Shown here piece after piece: positions 6,316 to 10,604 of a stretch of DNA of 10,604 bases. Positions within the stretch are counted from its first letter, which is position 1. The number at the start of each line of letters is the position of its first letter. The position numbers and the translations under genes were made by a program. The stretch covers positions 1 to 10,604 of the forward strand of contig JAATVP010000258.1 in NCBI GenBank assembly GCA_014523625.1. Direction: 5' to 3'. The notes under the pieces were generated by a model that was given only the letters and a program-made list of their open reading frames with translations, ran no database searches and was not told the origin of the DNA. Source of the stretch: Nitrososphaerales archaeon TH5896. GTDB lineage: Archaea; Thermoproteota; Nitrososphaeria; Nitrososphaerales; Nitrososphaeraceae.

Positions 6316-6543
6316 TTGTCTCGGGGTGTTTACTGAATCCCGAAAGATGAGGGAGCAGCAGGAGAGCCACCAGCAGACGATGGAACTGCGGAGCGAAAAA
6401 TGTCGCCTTATGTGTGCGGGAAATTCGCTGGTGGGACGATTGGGAAGGTTGAGTGTTGCGCTATTGAAATTGCTACAAACAAAACATGGTGCACCACGTG
6501 CGACGCCACCAACCCGCCGAGTAACTGTGAGCCGGCCTATTAA
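6316..6543 (+). pseudogene. Frameshifted 3' fragment of a cysteine-rich protein gene
   Basis: The frame ending in TAA 6541-6543 is open from 6337 and reads like a real protein: DEGAAGEPPADDGTAERKM, then SPYVCGKFAGGTIG, ECCAIEIATN, WCTTCDATNPPSNCEPAY, with six cysteines. Just upstream, the neighbouring frame reads CLGVFTESRK. Adding one A to the AAA run at 6343-6345 would join the two frames as ...TESRKDEGAAGE..., so a one-base loss in that run is the simplest explanation. There is no start codon or signal peptide on the joined frame. Local GC is visibly higher than in the flanks. Translation from ATG 6400 alone would give 47 residues. The overlapping minus-strand frame (6283-6690) is a shadow. 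Alternatively it is the lost second half of the upstream 97-residue gene. Confidence 0.5.
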
Positions 6544-6554
6544 CATGTAGTCAA

Positions 6555-6775
6555 AAGAATAGGAAATGGAACCGTTCCATTCGGTAGGACATTCTAAGAA
6601 ACAACCGACTTTCCCAGAACAACAAGCACCTTTTAATGGTAGCGTTCCATTCGGTGAGACATTCGAAGAACGGCTGTCTGCCAATGACATTTTTTGATGG
6701 TATAACTAGGATGATCCGACATTCTGCAAGACCCGTTGGAGCTATCTGCAATGCAGGAGGTTTTGTAAAACTAAA
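6555..6775. repeat. Degenerate tandem repeat, ~70-bp period, about three units
   Basis: CGTTCCATTCGGT followed by a GACATTC-AAGAA core occurs at 6573-6600 and again at 6643-6670, exactly 70 bases apart. A decayed third copy is seen as GACATTCTGCAAG at 6718-6730. Between the cores, CCTTTTAATGGTA and CATTTTTTGATGGTA align, as do CTGTCTGCCAATG and CTATCTGCAATGC. No coding frame is convincing. Confidence 0.6.
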
Positions 6776-6810
6776 AGATGTATATTGTACAACTAATTAG
6801 AGTCCCTATT

Positions 6811-6820
6811 TTTCATATAC
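6811..6820 (+). promoter_or_regulatory. TATA-like box for the 8-cysteine secreted protein
   Basis: TTTCATATAC is centred about 27 nt before ATG 6844, which fits a leaderless archaeal transcript. Confidence 0.5.
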
Positions 6821-6843
6821 AATAATATACATAGTTATACTCT

Positions 6844-7281
6844 ATGTTTATATCAATCGTAATAGTTATTTTGATACTAATACCAACAGTAAATGTGTTT
6901 GCTAGCTCTAAACCAAATTTTTTTACTGAAGATGGTTATGTCATACAACGACAAGAGAAAAGACCAGCAATAAACGAAGATTTTGCTCCCGATAGTAGCT
7001 GCATGTTTGATGCATTTCAGCTAAAATGCATACCTGGAGCAGAGCAGGAATGTCCTGAGGGCTTTGGAAATAACGGCGATGCAACTTGCTTCATTAGACA
7101 TCCAGAAGGATGCCCTAAAGGCTATCATAGTACAGATGATGATGATACAGGACAATGTTATCCTAATTCCGAAGGATGCAATACGTATGTTGTACTGAAC
7201 GGAACGCGCCATAACTTTGTACTGCTTACAGATAGGCCAGGTAAAGGGGATATCTGTGCAGATCCACGTTACCTCAATTAA
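6844..7281 (+). CDS. Secreted 8-cysteine protein, 145 residues
   Basis: Residues 1-20 are a signal peptide (hydrophobic from residue 2, likely cleavage after NVFA). The mature protein has eight cysteines (53, 62, 70, 82, 90, 105, 112, 138), enough for four disulfides. Two short modules repeat: CPEGFGNNGDATC (70-82) and CPKGYHSTDDDDTGQC (90-105), both CPxG[FY] followed by an acidic loop and a closing cysteine. The Asp-rich loop DDDD (98-101) could bind calcium, but that is inference. ATG 6844 is supported by a TATA-like box about 27 nt upstream. It stands alone between a repeat region and a gene-poor stretch. From memory it resembles small Cys-rich exported proteins of Nitrososphaerales; no function is known to me. 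Confidence 0.72.
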   Translation: MFISIVIVILILIPTVNVFASSKPNFFTEDGYVIQRQEKRPAINEDFAPDSSCMFDAFQLKCIPGAEQECPEGFGNNGDATCFIRHPEGCPKGYHSTDDDDTGQCYPNSEGCNTYVVLNGTRHNFVLLTDRPGKGDICADPRYLN

Positions 7282-7595
7282 TTAAAAATCCTATTTTCAT
7301 ACTCATTGTGTAGATAGCACCTCCTACGTCAATATTAGAGAAGGAGACTGTTTCCCTGCAGTTATCACCGAGAATACTATGCTACAAAATATTGCATATT
7401 ACCCCTTTACAATATGACCGCAAGTGCAAATGCAAGTCCGAGGATGCTCTAAAACCTACCTCGGAACAAATTGAGTTCTAGATACGGAACTCTTTAATTT
7501 CCTTGTGAACTAGTCTCCGAATATATTTCGCCGAGAACTTCGGATTTGAAATAACAAAGTTATCTTGTAACGCTGTCAATCAGCCAGTTAGCCAG
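7282..7595. other. Intergenic stretch with three consecutive stem-loops
   Basis: Between 7437 and 7544 three perfect short stems follow one another: TCCGAGG/CCTCGGA (7437-7443 with 7459-7465), GAGTTC/GAACTC (7473-7478 with 7487-7492) and TCCGAA/TTCGGA (7516-7521 with 7539-7544). A TATA-like GCATATTA lies at about 7394-7401. Frames on both strands are open for 30-56 codons but lack starts. A small structured RNA is possible but unproven. Confidence 0.35.
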
Positions 7596-7600
7596 TCAGC
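7577..7600. repeat. Three 8-bp tandem units at the end of the Cys/His gene
   Basis: The plus strand reads CAATCAGC, CAGTTAGC, CAGTCAGC in direct succession (minus strand GCTGACTG, GCTAACTG, GCTGATTG). The array overlaps the stop codon of the gene at 7596-7781. Its units resemble the GTTGGCTG-type units near 1928-1943. Confidence 0.5.
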
Positions 7601-7781
7601 AGTAACCTATATAGCGTTCTAGACCCTCATTTGAACTAGTATATTCAGAGTCGCCATCTGGTAGTAGGTCAAGATGTGAGGGAAAATGTTCTGAACAGTA
7701 ACAATTGGTGCATTTTTTACATTGAGCGGTTGGCTTGTTAAAGCCTGATTGTCTGTTACCTATGAAAATGCCTTGCTGCAT
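7596..7781 (-). CDS. Small Cys/His-rich putative zinc-binding protein, 61 residues
   Basis: From ATG 7781 the protein has a basic N-terminus and then the cluster CKKCTNCYCSEHFPSH (residues about 21-36), that is C-x2-C-x2-C-x-C-x2-H-x4-H. This resembles the second half of AN1-type and related treble-clef zinc fingers (C..C....C..H....H), so one zinc ion is a reasonable inference. The tail is acidic (LLPDGDSEY) and ends in a further cysteine. A longer frame starts at ATG 7817, but a TATA-like TTTAATTA at 7804-7811, about 26 nt before ATG 7781, favours the shorter leaderless form. Its stop lies within a tandem 8-bp array. It follows another Cys-rich segment (7830-7997) on the same strand. The partner is unknown. 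Confidence 0.5.
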   Translation of the reverse strand: MQQGIFIGNRQSGFNKPTAQCKKCTNCYCSEHFPSHLDLLPDGDSEYTSSNEGLERYIGYC

Positions 7782-7803
7782 GTTCAAACAAACCCAGCTC
7801 TGA

Positions 7804-7811
7804 TAATTAAA
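7804..7811 (-). promoter_or_regulatory. TATA-like box for the Cys/His-rich small gene
   Basis: The minus strand reads TTTAATTA about 26 nt before ATG 7781. Its position inside the longer frame decides for the inner start. Confidence 0.4.
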
Positions 7812-7829
7812 AAGCATAAAAGAGGAATA

Positions 7830-7997
7830 TCATATTAGCTGCACCCATAAGGCATCATGATATTGTGGATCGGAACCAACATTTCGAAACAAAACATCTT
7901 CATCTGGAGAAATAGTATGTGTTGTCAAGCCGCAAACGGAACAGAAGGAATGTACTAAACTCAGAACGTCTTTGTTCTGTGGTATCTTTCTATGACA
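7830..7997 (-). pseudogene. 5'-truncated zinc-ribbon-like coding segment, 55 residues
   Basis: The frame is open from just after a TAG (8003-8001) to TGA at 7832-7830 and reads CHRKIPQNKD, then SLVHSFCSVCGLTTH, then SPDEDVLFRNVGSDPQYHD and a short hydrophobic end. The FCSVCG turn is a classic zinc-knuckle half-site, and the CH pair at the start could be the other half. No ATG, GTG or TTG precedes the Cys motif: ATG 7998 is in another frame and stops after two codons. The gene has therefore lost its 5' end, suffered a frameshift there, or uses an unusual start. A TATA-like run (about 8011-8020) lies just upstream but too close to ATG 7998. It is followed 48 bases later by the Cys/His gene on the same strand. 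Confidence 0.42.
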
Positions 7998-8057
7998 TGC
8001 CTAAAATCAGTATAAAAATAAGTGTTGGTAGACACTGTATTTTTTGATGAATTCTGT

Positions 8058-8068
8058 CTTAAAAAAAT
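8058..8068 (-). terminator. T-rich terminator after the large lectin-like gene
   Basis: On the minus strand seven T's (8067-8061) lie about 21 nt after the stop at 8088. The truncated relative at 4661 has the same arrangement. Confidence 0.45.
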
Positions 8069-8087
8069 GAGAGAATGAAGGTGTTTT

Positions 8088-10604
8088 CTATGTTGGTGGT
8101 GTAATTTCTCTGACGCTGAGATTTTTGATATCTATGCTGTTTCCATTGTCCCATCTAAATGAGGCTATTGGGCCACCCCAAGTAACGATTTGATCTGGTT
8201 CTCCATTACATTCGCCGCCTTCACTACCCCATCCACCCTGATCAATGAAGTCGTATACTTTCTGCCACTGATTGTCATTGTTGGGATCCACCCATGATTC
8301 CATCTTTACTACTGTTTCTCCATTTACCTGCATATTGTAAATTGCCACCTTGAAACCTACGAATTGTCCATCTGCAGGTGAACTTCTCCATGGCTGGAAG
8401 ACGTAACTTACGTGCCATTGTTCCTTTGCCCATCTTACGTCTCCTCCGGTGTAGGCTAAAGACCCTTTGTATGCAACACCCTCACATCCTTCTGGCGATC
8501 CGCTTCCTGTGTGCCTCCCTCCTCTTGCATACCATGTCCATTCATCATCTCCACCTGAATTGTATTTGACCTGCCCTGTCATCTCTACATTCTTCCAATC
8601 ATTGGGAGACTGCATGTACCCTCTGCTTGCCAAGACGCTATGATCTTCGACCACATTATCTGGCTGATATCCTGAAGAAGTAAAAACACCATACCTTACT
8701 TGGCCGCTGGTCACCCTCCAAGATCCGTCGCTATTTCTACTCATTGAAGGTTCACTTGTTCTAGGGTCATTTTGAGGGTCATCCATATTCATATACCACT
8801 CTTCACCACCAGGTTTTGTTGGATAGATTTTCTTTATTCCGAATTTGTCATTTGTGCCTCCGTCGGTACTTGACACAGTAATACTTACTGTTGCCTTGTT
8901 TATGCTTGTTGCACCTTTGCTATCACGGGCAACGTACGTAAAGCTATCTGGCCCAATGTATCCAGTGGTCGGTGTATACGTTACTATATTTTGAGCGCTA
9001 ATTGTAGATAGCTGTCCATGCATTGGCTGATCAACTATACTGAAGGTTATGGGATCGTTATTAGGATCGGTACCTGATAGGGTAATATCTACTGCCGCAT
9101 TTGTTCCTGTAGTTACACCCTTTGGATCTGCAGTAGGGGTTTGAATAAATTGCACTGATGAAAGCACACTTAGGTCAATCTCTGCGATAGCCAGCCACTT
9201 TTCTTGTAGGCCTGGAGTCTCGTCTATTCTAAATGTATTCTGTGCAGTAGCGGGGAGTTCTCTCAATGGAAATCTATCTGCGCCTTCTATTCCACTAACT
9301 TTAGTTCCATCATCAAAGAACTCCAATACTTTTACCCATTGGTTTGCGGGTTGGTTGTCATTATTCCCTTGGTCCTGATATACTTGTATTCTTACTCCTG
9401 CTTGTTCTTGTAATGCTACTGCCATGAATCCGACCCACCTATTATGTATTGATACGCCTTGCTGCTCAAAGTCTAGGTCTAAGTTATCTGTATAATCTGG
9501 GTGAGGACATTCAGCTCTCAATCTTGGTTGGCCAGAATCTACTGCTATTGCTGGGTCGTAAACGCAGCCATCATATGGAGCAGAATCGGTATGAGCACCT
9601 CCCAAAAGCTTCATGGCCACGTCGTCAGAACCGCCTGAACTTCTGAAGTAGCCTACCATTACCAGAGAGGTTCCTGCTGCGTTCATGTTGTGTCTGGCTC
9701 CGCCATCTCGTTCGTCTTTCTCGTATTCATAGTCCCATTGTCCCTTTATCTTGAAAGGTACTGTTACACCGTCCCTGGTGGTACTACCTCCTCCAGGGGG
9801 TGGATTCGGCGGCCCAGTTGATGTTGGTCCCACGACAAAAGCATCAAGCCTTCCATCGGCATTGGGGACTACTGCAGGATCGCTGTTATCCCTTAAACCT
9901 CCACCCAGGGATGTCCATGCTGGAGACCAGGAATCGCTGTTAGGTGGGGACTGTGTCTTGTAGTACAGCTGATTATTTGTACCTACAACAAACACCTGCA
10001 GCCTACCATCATTATTTCTTGCAACAGCTGGACTTGTATCTGCTTTTATTCCTCCACCCAGAGAACTCCATGCTGGAGACCAGGTATCGCTGTTAGGTGA
10101 GGACTGAGTCTTGTAATATAACTGATTATTGCTTCCAACAACAAACACCTGCAGCCTACCAACGTTATTTGCTATTCCAATTGGATCTGTATTGGCTCTC
10201 AAGCCTCCACCCAGAGAAGTCCATGATGTGGACCATGCGCTGCTATCAGCTGCTGTCTGAGCTCGGTATTGTAATTGGTTATTTGTACCTACAACAAACA
10301 CCTGCAGCCTACCATCATTATTTCTTGCAACAGCTGGACTTGTATCTGCTTTTATTCCTCCACCCAGAGATGTCCATGATGTGGACCAGGAATTGGTGTT
10401 AGTTGAGGACTGTGTCTTGTAGTACAGCTGATTATTTGTACCTACAACAAACACCTGCAGCCTACCATCGTTATTTGCTATTCCAATTGGATCTGTATTG
10501 GCTCTCAAACCTCCACCCAGGGATGTCCATGCTGGAGACCAGGAATTGGTGTTAGTTGAGGACTGTGTCTTGTAGTACAGCTGATTATTTGTACCTACAA
10601 CAAA
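8088..10604 (-). CDS. Large modular extracellular protein: lectin-like propeller, two jelly-roll domains, cadherin-like/Ig domain (5' end outside window)
   Basis: The frame is open to the right edge, so the start and any signal peptide are not seen. Counting from codon 10508: residues 1-229 are tandem 51-residue repeats (DGRLQVFVVGTNNQLYYKTQ, WSxxWTSLGGG) like the blades of PLL/DUF346-type lectin propellers; a Pro/Gly linker follows (about 230-243); jelly-roll 1 spans about 247-450 (GGAHTDSAPYDGC); the cadherin-like/Ig domain spans about 457-546 (DITLSGTDPNNDPITF, GPDSFTYVA); jelly-roll 2 spans about 555-801 (GGRHTGSGSPEGC, WGSEGG). The two jelly-rolls share several motifs and appear to be an old internal duplication. 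The likely role is glycan binding or adhesion at the cell surface, with polysaccharide cleavage not excluded. The smaller frames on the opposite strand are shadows. Confidence 0.85.
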   Translation of the reverse strand, partial: FVVGTNNQLYYKTQSSTNTNSWSPAWTSLGGGLRANTDPIGIANNDGRLQVFVVGTNNQLYYKTQSSTNTNSWSTSWTSLGGGIKADTSPAVARNNDGRLQVFVVGTNNQLQYRAQTAADSSAWSTSWTSLGGGLRANTDPIGIANNVGRLQVFVVGSNNQLYYKTQSSPNSDTWSPAWSSLGGGIKADTSPAVARNNDGRLQVFVVGTNNQLYYKTQSPPNSDSWSPAWTSLGGGLRDNSDPAVVPNADGRLDAFVVGPTSTGPPNPPPGGGSTTRDGVTVPFKIKGQWDYEYEKDERDGGARHNMNAAGTSLVMVGYFRSSGGSDDVAMKLLGGAHTDSAPYDGCVYDPAIAVDSGQPRLRAECPHPDYTDNLDLDFEQQGVSIHNRWVGFMAVALQEQAGVRIQVYQDQGNNDNQPANQWVKVLEFFDDGTKVSGIEGADRFPLRELPATAQNTFRIDETPGLQEKWLAIAEIDLSVLSSVQFIQTPTADPKGVTTGTNAAVDITLSGTDPNNDPITFSIVDQPMHGQLSTISAQNIVTYTPTTGYIGPDSFTYVARDSKGATSINKATVSITVSSTDGGTNDKFGIKKIYPTKPGGEEWYMNMDDPQNDPRTSEPSMSRNSDGSWRVTSGQVRYGVFTSSGYQPDNVVEDHSVLASRGYMQSPNDWKNVEMTGQVKYNSGGDDEWTWYARGGRHTGSGSPEGCEGVAYKGSLAYTGGDVRWAKEQWHVSYVFQPWRSSPADGQFVGFKVAIYNMQVNGETVVKMESWVDPNNDNQWQKVYDFIDQGGWGSEGGECNGEPDQIVTWGGPIASFRWDNGNSIDIKNLSVREITPPT
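9897..10508 (-). repeat. Tandem 153-bp repeats arranged as 306-bp two-blade units
   Basis: Four full 153-bp (51-codon) units lie at 10508-10356, 10355-10203, 10202-10050 and 10049-9897. A half unit follows at about 9896-9820, and a partial unit lies at 10604-10509. Blades alternate between LRANTDPIGIANN and IKADTSPAVARNNDG starts, so alternate units match best and the effective period is 306 bp. Confidence 0.85.

Noticed and set aside
6283..6690. Minus-strand frame of 135 codons
   Set aside because: It is opposite the cysteine-rich plus-strand fragment and the 70-bp repeats. The plus-strand translation has far better protein character.
7416..7460. Minus-strand hydrophobic tail reading ILGLAFALAVIL then stop
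   Set aside because: It looked like a C-terminal membrane anchor, but an in-frame stop lies two codons upstream of it and no gene body can be attached.
7309..7479. Plus-strand open frame ending ...YDRKCKCKSEDALKPTSEQIEF
   Set aside because: It reads protein-like and has a CxC pair, but there is no start codon upstream of the conserved-looking part, and a competing minus-strand frame of similar quality covers the same bases.
8378..10402. Several plus-strand frames of 63-101 codons opposite the large gene
   Set aside because: They are antisense to a long, repeat-structured coding region, and their apparent repeats come from the blade repeat.

Overview
The window looks like chromosomal DNA of an ammonia-oxidising archaeon of the Nitrososphaerales (Nitrososphaera / Nitrosocosmicus type). 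The sequence is AT-rich. Most convincing genes have an archaeal TATA-like box about 23-30 nt upstream of the start codon, as expected for leaderless transcripts. The single tRNA gene encodes no CCA end. The large secreted proteins combine a lectin-like propeller, a cadherin-like/Ig domain and a jelly-roll domain that I associate, from memory, with this order. The assignment is inference and no marker gene is present.

Layout from left to right: (1) the 5' part of a secreted-protein gene leaves the left edge on the minus strand (1-197). (2) A gene-poor stretch of about 1.3 kb follows. (3) A small 97-residue secreted protein is encoded at 1489-1782 (+). (4) A VOC/glyoxalase-fold protein lies at 2144-2656 (+). 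(5) A 76-residue secreted protein lies at 3429-3659 (-). (6) tRNA-Thr(GGT) lies at 3979-4052 (-). (7) A 5'-truncated copy of a large extracellular lectin-like gene lies at 4661-5905 (-), joined head-to-head to a second copy of the 97-residue gene at 5947-6240 (+). (8) A frameshifted 3' fragment of a cysteine-rich protein (6316-6543) is followed by a degenerate repeat of about 70 bp (about 6555-6775). (9) A secreted 8-cysteine protein lies at 6844-7281 (+). (10) Two short Cys/His coding segments lie at 7596-7781 and 7830-7997 (-). (11) The long, nearly intact relative of the truncated lectin-like gene lies at 8088-10604 (-) and leaves the right edge.

No metabolic operon is visible. Apart from the VOC protein, the tRNA and the small putative zinc-binding segments, the recognisable proteins are exported or look like remnants of exported ones. 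The region is best read as an accessory, recombination-prone cell-surface locus with duplicated and truncated modules and long gene-poor gaps. The most interesting structure is the junction near 5905, where a propeller gene lost its N-terminus and now abuts a duplicate of the small secreted-protein gene. A related feature is the modular build of the two lectin-like genes: a 51-residue blade repeat arranged in two-blade units, and two related jelly-roll domains flanking one Ig-like domain.
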